Source of the DNA: Bacteroidales bacterium
GTDB taxonomy: Bacteria; Bacteroidota; Bacteroidia; Bacteroidales; UBA932
DNA length: 34,622 bases
Direction of reading: 5' to 3'
Assembly: GCA_017458145.1 (NCBI GenBank)
Contig: JAFTGA010000010.1
Coordinates: 1 to 34,622 of the forward strand
Both the position numbers and the translations under genes were made by a program. This document shows, piece after piece, positions 1 through 8,560 of this stretch (positions within the stretch are counted from its first letter, which is position 1; every line of letters begins with the position of its first letter). The notes under the pieces are model-generated. The model had not been told where the DNA came from and did no database searches. It was given only the letters and a program-made list of their open reading frames with translations.

Positions 1-42
1 AGGATTTTCAGTCCTTTGCTCTACCATCTGAGCTACAGCACC
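1..42 (-). tRNA. tRNA-Phe (GAA), 5' part only, runs off the left edge
   Basis: On the minus strand the sequence starts GGTGCTG (acceptor arm), then TA, a D-arm GCTC...GAGC and an anticodon arm AAGGA-CTGAAAA-TCC, which gives anticodon GAA for phenylalanine. The variable loop, T arm and 3' acceptor side lie outside the window. The fold is read by eye; the Bacteroidota promoter 18 nt upstream supports it as a real transcribed gene. Confidence 0.9.
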
Positions 43-59
43 ATTTCGTTTTGGGATTG

Positions 60-91
60 CAAATATAGGAACAGTTTAGCAAATCACCAAA
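60..91 (-). promoter_or_regulatory. Promoter of tRNA-Phe (TTTG-N20-TATATTTG)
   Basis: Minus-strand TTTG at 91-88, exactly 20 bp, then TATATTTG at 67-60 fits the Bacteroidota sigma-ABfr consensus (TTTG, 19-21 bp, TAnnTTTG). Transcription would start a few bases before the tRNA 5' end at 42. It serves as an internal reference for the other promoters called here. Confidence 0.75.
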
Positions 92-100
92 TTTTTTTTG

Positions 101-131
101 GGAGATTCCGGGTCAAGCCCGGAATGACGGG
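101..131 (-). repeat. Palindromic 3'-end repeat, copy 1
   Basis: On the minus strand, 14 nt after the stop of the EamA transporter gene, lies CCCGTCATTCCGGGCTTGAC followed by CCGGAATCTCC. ATTCCGGG and CCCGGAAT form a perfect 8-bp stem (105-112/118-125) with a 5-nt loop. The same element occurs at 12847-12895 and 26934-26961. No U tract follows here, so it is not a standard intrinsic terminator. Confidence 0.75.
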
Positions 132-145
132 TTCTTTAGGACGGC

Positions 146-1090
146 TCAGGATGGAAAGGTGCCGGTCTGTTCCCGCTGTCCGGCCAGGATGATGCCGCCG
201 AGGATCAGGACGGAGCCGATGGCACCGGCCGGGGTGAGGCGTTCTCCGAGCAGGGCCATCGCAGAAATCAAAGTAAATACCGGGTTGAGATAGACATAGT
301 TGGTGGAGGTGATGTTGCCGAGTTTGGACATCACCTGGTTCCAGGCCACAAAGCAGGCGAGGGAGGCGACCAGGCCGAGGAAGAGCAAGTTCAGCCAGAC
401 CCGGGGCTGCAGCAGAATCCCGCACAGGGCGGCCGGATCCTGGCCGTGCAGGAAGGGAAGGATGGTCAACAATCCGTAAATAAACACCTTGCGCGTGGCG
501 AAGACCGCTCCGTACTCTTCCGTCATCTTGCCCATGAACAGGCTGTAGAGCGCCCAGCAAAGGGCGGCGCCCAGAGCCAGCAGATCGCCGAGCAGCGAGA
601 CCTGCAGGCGCGCCCCGTCGAAGAGCATCAGGGCCATGCCGCTGAAGGCGAGCAGTGTGCCGCCGATGAGCGGGAAGCCCAGTCGGATGTCCTCCATCGC
701 TTCGGAGAAGCGGTCCCGGCGCACCCGCCGGTAGAGGAGGATGAGCAGGGCCGTGAGCAGGGGAGCGCTGCACACCAGGAAGGCCACGTTGCTGGCCTGC
801 GTGTAGGCGAGGGCCGTGTTCTCCGTCAGGAAATAGAAGGATCCGCCCGTGACGCCGAGAAAGACGAATATCAGTTCATCCTGCCAACTGCGTGCCCACA
901 GGCGCACCCGGCTGCGTTGGGCCAGGGTCAGCCCCCAGATTCCGAGATAGGCCAGGACAAAGCGGATGGCAAAAATCGTCGCCGGCCGCAGTCCGGAGCT
1001 GATCAGCACCTTCGTGCAGACGAAAGTGACGCCCCAGACCGCGACGACGGCGAGAGCCAGCAGGTGATATCCGAATTTCGAACGCCCCAC
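146..1090 (-). CDS. EamA/DMT-family membrane transporter
   Basis: Predicted inner-membrane exporter or permease of the drug/metabolite transporter superfamily (EamA, usually 10 transmembrane helices in two repeats, about 300 aa). Hydrophobic segments run through the whole product, and the second half has the typical stretch SLACFVAWNQVMSKLGNITS followed by an 'NPVFTLISAMALLGE' block. The gene is the last of the arginine operon and overlaps or abuts the carB stop at 1098. A GTG at 1090 gives a normal N-terminus (VGRSKFGYHLL...); an ATG at 1132 would overlap carB by 35 nt, so the start is uncertain. Substrate unknown; position next to carB suggests, but does not show, a link to arginine or pyrimidine metabolites. 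Confidence 0.85.
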   Translation of the reverse strand: MGRSKFGYHLLALAVVAVWGVTFVCTKVLISSGLRPATIFAIRFVLAYLGIWGLTLAQRSRVRLWARSWQDELIFVFLGVTGGSFYFLTENTALAYTQASNVAFLVCSAPLLTALLILLYRRVRRDRFSEAMEDIRLGFPLIGGTLLAFSGMALMLFDGARLQVSLLGDLLALGAALCWALYSLFMGKMTEEYGAVFATRKVFIYGLLTILPFLHGQDPAALCGILLQPRVWLNLLFLGLVASLACFVAWNQVMSKLGNITSTNYVYLNPVFTLISAMALLGERLTPAGAIGSVLILGGIILAGQREQTGTFPS

Positions 1091-1097
1091 GCAACTG

Positions 1098-4000
1098 CTA
1101 ATACTCGTCCCAGCTCTTGATGCTGATCTCATCCTGCGGCACGGCGCAGAAGGCGCGGATGTAGGCGGTCGCCAGGCGGCTGTTGGTAATCAGTGGCACG
1201 TTGAAATCGATCGCCGCACGACGCATCTGGTAGCCGTTGCTGAGCTCGCTGTGGGTGAAGTTCTTGGGAATGTTGATCACCAGTTCCACCTCGTGTCTGC
1301 GGATGAGATCCAGCGCAGATGGCGCACCGGCCTCCTGTTCGTTGGGCCAAAGGGCCCGCATGGCCGGGACACCGTTCTCGTTCAGGTACTTGCAGGTACC
1401 TGCGGTGGCGTAGATCGTGTAGTTCTTGTCAGCCAGCAGCAGGCAGGCGCGCAGCAGGTCCGCCTTCTGGATCGGATTGCCGGAAGAAATCAGGATGGAC
1501 TTCTGCGGGATGCGGTGCCCGACGGAGAGCATCGACTTGAGCAGGGCTTCGTTGATGTTGTCACCGATGCATCCCACCTCGCCGGTGGAGGTCATGTCCA
1601 CGCCCAGCACCGGGTCCGCCTTGCCCAGACGGGCAAAGGAGAACTGAGAGCATTTGATACCCACATAGTCCAGCTCGAAAGGATCGATGTCGATCTTCTC
1701 CGGCCGCTGCCCGAGCATACACCGGGTAGCCAGGTCGATAAAGTTGACCTTCAGCACCTTGGACACGAACGGGAAACTCCGCGATGCGCGCAGGTTGCAC
1801 TCGATGACCTTGATGTAGTTGTCGGTGGCGAGGAACTGGATGTTGAACGGACCGGTAATGTGCAGTTCGGCGGCGATGGCTGCCGCGGTCTTGCGGATCT
1901 TGGCGGCCGTGATGCCATAAATCTTCTGCGGAGGGAACTGGATGGTCGCATCGCCCGAGTGCACGCCGGCGAACTCGATGTGCTCGGAGATCGCATAGGC
2001 GATGACCTTGCCGCCGTCGGCCACGGCGTCGCACTCCAGCTCCTTGCAGCGCTGCATGAAGGAACTGATGACCACCGGATGCTCCTCGGAGACTTCAACG
2101 GCCATGTCGAGGAAGATGCGCAGGTCCTCCTTGCTGTAGCAGACGTTCATTGCAGCTCCGGAGAGCACGTAGGACGGACGGACGAGCACCGGGAAGCCGA
2201 CTTCGTCGACAAACTTGTCCACGTCCGCCATCGTGGTCAGTTCGCTCCAGCGCGGCTGGTCGATGCCGAGCTTGTCCACGATTTGGGAGAACTTGTTGCG
2301 GTCCTCCGCGCGGTCGATGTCGTGCGCCGTGGTACCGAGAATGTGCACTCCGGCACGCATCAGGGGTACCGCCAGGTTGTTCGGAATCTGGCCGCCCACG
2401 CTCACGATTACGCCATAGGGCTTCTCCAGGCCGCAGATCTCCATCACCGTTTCGAAACTCAGTTCGTCGAAGTAGAGCCGGTCGCAGACGTCGTAATCCG
2501 TGGACACGGTCTCGGGGTTGTAGTTGATCATAATGGCCTTGTAGCCGCTCTGGCGCAAGGTGTTCAGGGCATTGACGCCGCACCAGTCAAACTCCACGCT
2601 GCTGCCGATGCGGTAGGCGCCGGAGCCCAGGACGATGACCGTATTGGAGCCGTCCTCGAAACGGATGTCGTCCACTTCGCCGTTATAGGTGAGGTAGAGG
2701 TAGTTGGTCGAGGAAGGGAACTCGGCGGCCAGCGTGTCGATCTGCTTGACATAGGGGCGCAGGCCCAGGAAGGCGCGCAATTCGCGCACCTTGGCCTCGG
2801 GCGTGTGGAACACGCGGGCGATCTGGATATCAGAAAAGCCCTGGCATTTGGCCTTCTTGAGCAGGTCGAAACTGATGTCCGTCAGATTCTTGCAACTCTC
2901 GAGCTCGCGGTAGGTGCCTTCGATCCCGGCCAGCCGGCAGAGAAACCAGCGGTCGATCTTGGTCAGGTCGTAGATGCGGTCCACGGTATAACCTGCTTCG
3001 AAGGCAGCGGCGATGGCGAAGATGCGCACGTCCGTGGGATGGCGCAGCAGATCATCGAGTTCTTCGCTCTTGAAAGGCTTGTTGCACACGAAGCCATTGG
3101 CGCCCTGCCCGATCATGCGGAGGCCTTTCTGCATGGCTTCTTCGAAGGTGCGGCCGATGGCCATTACCTCGCCGACGCTCTTCATGCTGGAGCCGATCTC
3201 GCGGGACACGCCCTTGAACTTGGCGAGGTCCCAGCGGGGGATTTTGCAGACCACGTAGTCCAGGGCCGGCTCGAAGAAGGCGGGCGTGGTCTTGGTCACG
3301 GTGTTCTTGAGTTCGTGCAGTCCGTATCCCAGGCCGATCTTGGCGGCGATGAAGGCGAGGGGATAGCCCGTCGCCTTGGATGCCAGGGCGGACGAACGGC
3401 TCAGACGCGCGTTGATCTCGATCACCCGGTAGTCTTCGCCGTCGGGGCTGAAGGCATACTGGACATTGCATTCGCCCACGATGCCGACGTGGCGTACGAT
3501 CTCGATGGCTTTCTTGCGGAGGAAATTGCATTCGTCGTTGGTGAGCGTCTGGCACGGGGCCACCACGATGCTCTCGCCCGTGTGGATGCCCAGCGGGTCG
3601 AAATTCTCCATATTGCAGACGGCGATGCAGTTGTCGTAGCGGTCGCGCATCACCTCGAACTCGATCTCCTTCCAGCCGCGCAGGGATTTTTCGACCAGCA
3701 CCTGCGGCGAGAAGGAGAACGCCTTGCGGGCGACGGTCTCCAGTTCCTCCTCGTCCTCGCAGAAGCCGGATCCCAGTCCGCCCAATGCGTAGGCGGCGCG
3801 CAGGATCACGGGATAGCCGACCTCGCGGGCTGCCGCACGGGCTTCTTCGAGATTCGCCGCGGGGTGTGACTTGATGGTCTTGACATCGATTTCGTCCATC
3901 CGCTCCACGAAGAGTTCGCGGTCCTCCGTGTCGATGATGGACTGAACCGGCGTGCCGAGCACCTGGACGCCGTTTGCCTCCAGAATGCCGTTCTTGTACA

Positions 4001-4301
4001 GCTCGACGCCGCAGTTGAGCGCGGTCTGTCCGCCGAAAGCGAGCAGGATGCCTTGCGGCTTCTCCTTCTTGATGACCTTCTCCACGAAGAAAGGCGTTAC
4101 AGGCAGGAAATACACCTTGTCCGCGACCCCTTCGGAGGTCTGCACCGTGGCGATATTGGGATTGATGAGGACCGTCTGGATGCCCTCCTCGCGGAGGGCC
4201 TTGAGGGCCTGCGAGCCGCTGTAGTCAAATTCACCGGCCTCGCCGATCTTGAGGGCGCCCGATCCGAGCACCAGGACTTTCTTGATATTGGAGTCGATCA
4301 T
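1098..4301 (-). CDS. carB: Carbamoyl-phosphate synthase large subunit
   Basis: Makes carbamoyl phosphate from bicarbonate, ATP and glutamine-derived ammonia for arginine and pyrimidine synthesis in the cytosol. The 1067-aa length is normal. Two homologous ATP-grasp halves are visible: the first begins KKVLVLGSGALKIGEAGEFD, the second near residue 550 with NTVIVLGSGAYRIGSSVEFD. The last ~130 residues form the MGS-like regulatory domain (ILISSGNPIQKADLLRACLL; YATAGTCKYLNENGV). The ATG overlaps the carA stop by 4 nt, so the subunits are translationally coupled. Clustering with arg genes and absence of pyr genes suggest control by arginine. Confidence 0.98.
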   Translation of the reverse strand: MIDSNIKKVLVLGSGALKIGEAGEFDYSGSQALKALREEGIQTVLINPNIATVQTSEGVADKVYFLPVTPFFVEKVIKKEKPQGILLAFGGQTALNCGVELYKNGILEANGVQVLGTPVQSIIDTEDRELFVERMDEIDVKTIKSHPAANLEEARAAAREVGYPVILRAAYALGGLGSGFCEDEEELETVARKAFSFSPQVLVEKSLRGWKEIEFEVMRDRYDNCIAVCNMENFDPLGIHTGESIVVAPCQTLTNDECNFLRKKAIEIVRHVGIVGECNVQYAFSPDGEDYRVIEINARLSRSSALASKATGYPLAFIAAKIGLGYGLHELKNTVTKTTPAFFEPALDYVVCKIPRWDLAKFKGVSREIGSSMKSVGEVMAIGRTFEEAMQKGLRMIGQGANGFVCNKPFKSEELDDLLRHPTDVRIFAIAAAFEAGYTVDRIYDLTKIDRWFLCRLAGIEGTYRELESCKNLTDISFDLLKKAKCQGFSDIQIARVFHTPEAKVRELRAFLGLRPYVKQIDTLAAEFPSSTNYLYLTYNGEVDDIRFEDGSNTVIVLGSGAYRIGSSVEFDWCGVNALNTLRQSGYKAIMINYNPETVSTDYDVCDRLYFDELSFETVMEICGLEKPYGVIVSVGGQIPNNLAVPLMRAGVHILGTTAHDIDRAEDRNKFSQIVDKLGIDQPRWSELTTMADVDKFVDEVGFPVLVRPSYVLSGAAMNVCYSKEDLRIFLDMAVEVSEEHPVVISSFMQRCKELECDAVADGGKVIAYAISEHIEFAGVHSGDATIQFPPQKIYGITAAKIRKTAAAIAAELHITGPFNIQFLATDNYIKVIECNLRASRSFPFVSKVLKVNFIDLATRCMLGQRPEKIDIDPFELDYVGIKCSQFSFARLGKADPVLGVDMTSTGEVGCIGDNINEALLKSMLSVGHRIPQKSILISSGNPIQKADLLRACLLLADKNYTIYATAGTCKYLNENGVPAMRALWPNEQEAGAPSALDLIRRHEVELVINIPKNFTHSELSNGYQMRRAAIDFNVPLITNSRLATAYIRAFCAVPQDEISIKSWDEY

Positions 4302-5377
4302 AACTGGGAGATAAAATCGTCAAAGATGAATTCGGTATCTTCCGGGCCGCTGGAGGCCTCCGGATGGAACTGGGCGGAGAAGAAGGGCTTGGACTTGTGG
4401 CGGATGCCTTCGTTGGTGCCGTCGTTCATATTGATGAAGAAGGGTTCCCAATCCGCAGGCAGGGTGTCCTCCCGGATAGCGAAACCGTGATTCTGCGCCG
4501 TGATGTAGCAGCGGTCCGTGCCCGCCTGGCGGACGGGCTGGTTGTGGCTGCGGTGGCCGTATTTCAGTTTGTAGGTGCTCGCCCCGGCCGCAATGCCGAG
4601 CAGCTGGTTGCCCAGGCAGATGCCGCAGATGGGCTTGCCCGTCTGCATCGCCCGGCGGATGTTTTCCACCGTGACGGCACAGTGCACTGGGTTGCCGGGC
4701 CCGTTGGAGATGAACAGGCCGTCCCACTCCAGTTGGTTGAAATCATAATCCCAGGGCACGCGGATCACTTCCACGCCCCGCTTGACCAGGCATCGCAGGA
4801 TCTGGTGCTTCACGCCGCAGTCCACCAGGACAACCTTCTTGTCCCCGTGGCCGTAGCGGATCACTTCCTTGCAGGACACGAGGGCGACCTGGTTCTCCAG
4901 GTTGGGATCCGCCACGTCGAACGGACCGTCCGGCTCGTCCGCCGGGACAATCTTGCCGAGCATCGAGCCCTCTTCCCGCAGAATCTGGGTGAGCCGCCGG
5001 GTGTCAATGCCGCAGATGCCCGGAATCTTCTGCTCCGCCATCCAGTCGCCCAGGCTCCGGACCGCATCCCAGTGGCTGTATTCTTCGCTGTAATCGGTCA
5101 CGATCAGGCCGCGGATGTGGATCTTTTCGGATTCGAAGCCCTTGAAAAGGCCGTCGGCGTCACGCACCATCTTGGAAATGCCGTAGTTGCCCAGGATCGG
5201 GTAGGTCAGACAGAGGATCTGGCCCGAGAAGGAAGGATCCGTGAGACTCTCCGTGTAGCCTACCATCGCCGTAGAGAAGACGACTTCGCCGTCGCAGGGG
5301 CCGTCGTATCCGAAGCCCCATCCCTCCATTGTCCGTCCGTTCTGCAGGACGAGTTTTACTTTTTTGCGTGTTGCCAT
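4298..5377 (-). CDS. carA: Carbamoyl-phosphate synthase small (glutaminase) subunit
   Basis: Class I glutamine amidotransferase that releases ammonia from glutamine and channels it to CarB. The N-terminal CarA-specific domain (VVFSTAMVGYTESLTDPSFS) is followed by the amidotransferase domain with the nucleophile elbow CGICLGNQ (Cys254) and the catalytic HPE motif near the C-terminus (SAQFHPEASSGP). The 359-aa length is usual for the family. It lies 15 nt after argH and overlaps carB by 4 nt. Confidence 0.97.
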   Translation of the reverse strand: MATRKKVKLVLQNGRTMEGWGFGYDGPCDGEVVFSTAMVGYTESLTDPSFSGQILCLTYPILGNYGISKMVRDADGLFKGFESEKIHIRGLIVTDYSEEYSHWDAVRSLGDWMAEQKIPGICGIDTRRLTQILREEGSMLGKIVPADEPDGPFDVADPNLENQVALVSCKEVIRYGHGDKKVVLVDCGVKHQILRCLVKRGVEVIRVPWDYDFNQLEWDGLFISNGPGNPVHCAVTVENIRRAMQTGKPICGICLGNQLLGIAAGASTYKLKYGHRSHNQPVRQAGTDRCYITAQNHGFAIREDTLPADWEPFFINMNDGTNEGIRHKSKPFFSAQFHPEASSGPEDTEFIFDDFISQL

Positions 5378-5392
5378 ATCATTATTTGTTAC

Positions 5393-6712
5393 CTATTTCC
5401 ATTTAGAAGCCGCGTCCATCAGCGCGGCGATCCTGTCGTTGCAGAGGTTGCCTATGCTCCCCAGGTGCGTATGGCCGAGGTCCGAGGCTTTGAGCGAAGC
5501 CGTGTCGCCCCCGCTATAGCGGAAACGGCCTTCGTTGACTTCGATGCCGACCTGCCTGTAGGCCTCGCGGAAAGGCGTGCCGGAAAGCGTCCGCCGGTTG
5601 ACTTCCTCGACGGTGAAGAGATAGTCATACAGCGGATTATCCAGGATATGCCCGTTGACTTCGATGTAGCCGAGCATATAGTCGGCCATCTGCAGGCATT
5701 CGTGCATCAGCTCCAGGGCGGGGAAGAGGATATCCTTGAGCAACTGGTACTCGCGGTGGTAGCCGTGGGGCATGTTGCTGCACAGGAGCGAGATTTCGTT
5801 CTCGCAGGCGAGGATGCGGTTGCACTTGCCGCGCAGGATCTCCCACACGTCGGGATTCTTCTTGTGCGGCATGATGCTGGAGCCCGTAGTCAGTTCGTCC
5901 GGGAAATGGATGAATCCGAAATTGGGGCACATATACTGGCAGCAGTCCGCCGCGAATTTGTTGAGTGTCAGGGCCACGGCGCCCAGGGCGGAAGCAACGG
6001 CACGCTCCGTGCGGCCGCGCTGCATCTGCGCGGCGATGCTGTTGAAGACCGGCGAAGCGAAGCCCAGCAGGTCCGTGGTCATCTGGCGGTCCAGCGGGAA
6101 GGAATTGCCATAACCGGCAGCGGAACCGAGCGGGTTGCGGTCCACGACCTTGTAGGCGCCGCCCAGCAGGTACATGTCATCCACCAGGGCTTCGGCATAG
6201 GCGCCGAACCAGAGGCCGAACGAGGAGGGCATCGCTACCTGCGCATGTGTATATCCCGGCAGCAGGACCTCCTTGTGCTTTTCGCTGAGCGCCTGGAGCG
6301 TGCGGAACAGGGTCAGGACCTCGCCGCGCACCTGTTCGAGCTCATCGCGCAGGAAGAGTTTGACGTCCACGAGCACCTGGTCGTTGCGCGAACGGCCGGA
6401 ATGGATCTTCTTGCCCATTTCGCCGAGTTCGCGGGTCAGCAGAAGTTCGACCTGGGAGTGGATGTCTTCCACGTCGTCCTCCAGCACGAAGGTCCCGGCC
6501 TCGATGTTCTCGGCAATGCGTCCGAGTGCGGCCGTCAGGGCGGCGAGTTCGTCGGCGGTCAGCAGGCCGATATGCTCCAGCATTTGGATATGCGCCAGGG
6601 AGCCCTGCACGTCGTAGCGGGCGAGCCGGCGGTCCAGGATGCGGTCGTTGCCGACGGTGAAGCGGTCCACCGATTCGGTCGCGGAAGTACCCTTATTCCA
6701 AAGTGTTGCCAT
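5393..6712 (-). CDS. argH: Argininosuccinate lyase
   Basis: Cleaves argininosuccinate to arginine and fumarate, the last step of arginine synthesis. The fumarase/aspartase superfamily signature GSSIMPHKKNPD spans residues 281-292 counted from the ATG at 6724 (277-288 from the start used here) and carries the catalytic serine loop; HSGRSRNDQV is the second conserved block. Start chosen at ATG 6712 (MATLWNKG, as in many homologues); the upstream ATG at 6724 adds only four residues. Either start overlaps the end of argE, indicating translational coupling. Confidence 0.96.
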   Translation of the reverse strand: MATLWNKGTSATESVDRFTVGNDRILDRRLARYDVQGSLAHIQMLEHIGLLTADELAALTAALGRIAENIEAGTFVLEDDVEDIHSQVELLLTRELGEMGKKIHSGRSRNDQVLVDVKLFLRDELEQVRGEVLTLFRTLQALSEKHKEVLLPGYTHAQVAMPSSFGLWFGAYAEALVDDMYLLGGAYKVVDRNPLGSAAGYGNSFPLDRQMTTDLLGFASPVFNSIAAQMQRGRTERAVASALGAVALTLNKFAADCCQYMCPNFGFIHFPDELTTGSSIMPHKKNPDVWEILRGKCNRILACENEISLLCSNMPHGYHREYQLLKDILFPALELMHECLQMADYMLGYIEVNGHILDNPLYDYLFTVEEVNRRTLSGTPFREAYRQVGIEVNEGRFRYSGGDTASLKASDLGHTHLGSIGNLCNDRIAALMDAASKWK

Positions 6713-7784
6713 AAAATGTCTCAATAAATGCTATATATCTGTCAATACCTTCGGCGATCTCGCGCGTCAGGATGAATTCGTCCGCCTTGTGGGAACGCGA
6801 AGACTCCCCGGGGCCCATCTTGACGGCGTCGCAGGGGATGCGCATCCAGTCCGAGGTCGTGGGGGAGGAGTAGGTGGGGATGGACAGCGCCTGCGCCGCG
6901 GGGAGCAGGGGAGAGGCCGTCCGCGTGGCGGTAGAGCGGTTCAGCAGATTGCGGGCCGTCAGCCGGCTGCGGCAGAGCGCCTGGAGTTCGTCCAGGATTT
7001 CCGCATTGGTGTACTGCTCCGTAGGGCGGATGTCCACGACGAAACGGCAGCGGTCAGGGATGACGTTGTGCGCCCGCCCGGCCTCGATCTGCGTCACGCT
7101 CAGCCGGACGTCGCCCATCAGCGGGGAATGGCGCGTGAACGGATGCGCCTTCAAGGCGGCAATGTCGTCCAGGGCGATGTAGAGCGCATTTACGCCTTCG
7201 CCGCGGGCGGCGTGTCCGCTGACGCCCTGCGCCTCTCCGTCCAGGACCAGCAACCCGCGTTCGCTCGTGGCCGCCTGCATCCCCGTCGGTTCTCCGACGA
7301 TGACCCAGCGGGGCATCGGATACCCTCCGCCGGAAGCGAAGAGCCCGTCCGGGGCGAAAAGCCAACGGGTGCCGTCAGGCCCGGACACTTCTTCCTCCCG
7401 GGAGAGGATCAGCATCAGGTTGACCGGCATCTCCCGCTCAAAGAAATGGCGGAATGCAGCTATCATCGATACTACACTTCCGCCATCATCGTTGGAACCC
7501 AGACCATAAACAATATCGGGATTGCACCCGGGGTCGAAAGGATCACGCGTATAACCGTTGTTCACGGGGACTGTGTCCAGATGGGCGTCGAGGGCGAGCG
7601 TCGGCTTGCCGGGATCGAAGTGCTGGTTCAACGCCAGAAGATTGCTGCGGACGTTCTCATACGGAATACCGAAACTGTCCAGGGCGGCGCCTACGCAGGC
7701 AGCCACGGCCTCTTCCTCTCCGGAGAGGGAGGGGATGCGGACCATCTGCCGCAGGAGCTGTATGGAATCTTCGTGCAAACTCAT
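6693..7784 (-). CDS. argE: M20-family N-acyl-ornithine/citrulline deacylase
   Basis: Zinc-dependent M20 amidohydrolase that removes the N-acyl group from an arginine-pathway intermediate. Visible ligands and catalytic residues: H68 and D70 (LDAHLDTVP), D99 (GLGSNDDGG), the E130-E132 run (LSREEEVSGP), E165 (VGEPTG) and H332 (SRSHKADEF). Because the partner carbamoyltransferase is the succinylornithine type, the likely substrate is N-succinyl-L-citrulline rather than acetylornithine; this is inferred from context. The gene overlaps argB by 4 nt and argH by about 20 nt. Confidence 0.92.
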   Translation of the reverse strand: MSLHEDSIQLLRQMVRIPSLSGEEEAVAACVGAALDSFGIPYENVRSNLLALNQHFDPGKPTLALDAHLDTVPVNNGYTRDPFDPGCNPDIVYGLGSNDDGGSVVSMIAAFRHFFEREMPVNLMLILSREEEVSGPDGTRWLFAPDGLFASGGGYPMPRWVIVGEPTGMQAATSERGLLVLDGEAQGVSGHAARGEGVNALYIALDDIAALKAHPFTRHSPLMGDVRLSVTQIEAGRAHNVIPDRCRFVVDIRPTEQYTNAEILDELQALCRSRLTARNLLNRSTATRTASPLLPAAQALSIPTYSSPTTSDWMRIPCDAVKMGPGESSRSHKADEFILTREIAEGIDRYIAFIETFYGNTLE

Positions 7785-8560
7785 AGCTTCAATTCTGTAC
7801 CGGACGGGGTCGCGATGGCGGCGGCGCTGCGGATGACCACGCCCGCAGCCCCGTCCCGCAGGGCCTGGAAGGAATTGTCGAGTTTGGGAATCATCCCCTC
7901 GGCGACACGTCCTTCGGCCCGCAGGCGCTCGTATGCAGCCGGATCAAGGACAGGGATCACGCTGTCATCGTCATTCCGATCGTAAAGTACGCCATTTTTT
8001 TCGAAACAATAAAATAGTTTTGCGCCCAGGGCCACAGAAATCGCAGCGGCCACGGTGTCCGCATTGGTATTGAGCAACTGTCCCGCGCCGTCATGGTTGA
8101 TGGCACAGAACACGGGAACCAGCCCTGTATCAAGCAGTTGCTGGAGGAACCGGCGGTTGACCGAATCCGGAGTCACATCGCCCACGAATCCATAATCCAC
8201 CGTCGTGACGCCGTCCGAGAGGGTCTTCGGAGCGCGGCGGCGGGCCGTAATGACGGCCCCGTCGCAGCCGGACAGGCCGATGGCGTTGCAGTCGTATTTC
8301 TGCAGCCGGGCCACGATGTCTTTGTTGCACCAGCCGGCATAGACCATCGTCACCACTTCGAGGGTCTGCGCGTCGGTGACGCGGCGTCCTTCGATCTTGA
8401 CAGGCTCCTGCCCCAGGGACTTCTGCACCTGGCTGGCGCGGACACCGCCCCCGTGCACGAGCACCTTCGGTCCCGGAACTGCGGCAAATTCGCGGCAGAA
8501 ACGCTCCAGCGCCGCCGGATCGTCCACCACGTTGCCTCCGATCTTGTACAGACTGATCAT
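7781..8560 (-). CDS. argB: N-acylglutamate kinase (acetyl- or succinylglutamate)
   Basis: Amino-acid kinase family enzyme that phosphorylates the gamma-carboxyl of N-acylglutamate, second step of the pathway. The family's nucleotide/substrate motifs are present: YKIGGNVVDD at the N-terminus, VLVHGGG near residue 35, NTNADTVAAAISVALGA and the C-terminal GMIPKLDNSFQAL block. The 259-aa length is the short form without an N-terminal extension, which is usually associated with arginine-insensitive enzymes, so control may lie mainly at the transcript. Overlaps argF' and argE by 4 nt each. Confidence 0.95.
   Translation of the reverse strand: MISLYKIGGNVVDDPAALERFCREFAAVPGPKVLVHGGGVRASQVQKSLGQEPVKIEGRRVTDAQTLEVVTMVYAGWCNKDIVARLQKYDCNAIGLSGCDGAVITARRRAPKTLSDGVTTVDYGFVGDVTPDSVNRRFLQQLLDTGLVPVFCAINHDGAGQLLNTNADTVAAAISVALGAKLFYCFEKNGVLYDRNDDDSVIPVLDPAAYERLRAEGRVAEGMIPKLDNSFQALRDGAAGVVIRSAAAIATPSGTELKL

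Noticed and set aside
1-145. Integration site at tRNA-Phe
   Set aside because: No integrase and no repeat of the tRNA end; only the palindromic 3'-end repeat is present.
1251-3869. Plus-strand ORF of 872 codons
   Set aside because: It lies wholly antisense to carB; high GC at third positions removes stops. Composition is biased (Val, Asp, His, Gly) and no domain is seen.
4364-6727. Plus-strand ORF of 787 codons
   Set aside because: Antisense shadow of carA and argH, crossing both genes and their gap; no recognisable motif.
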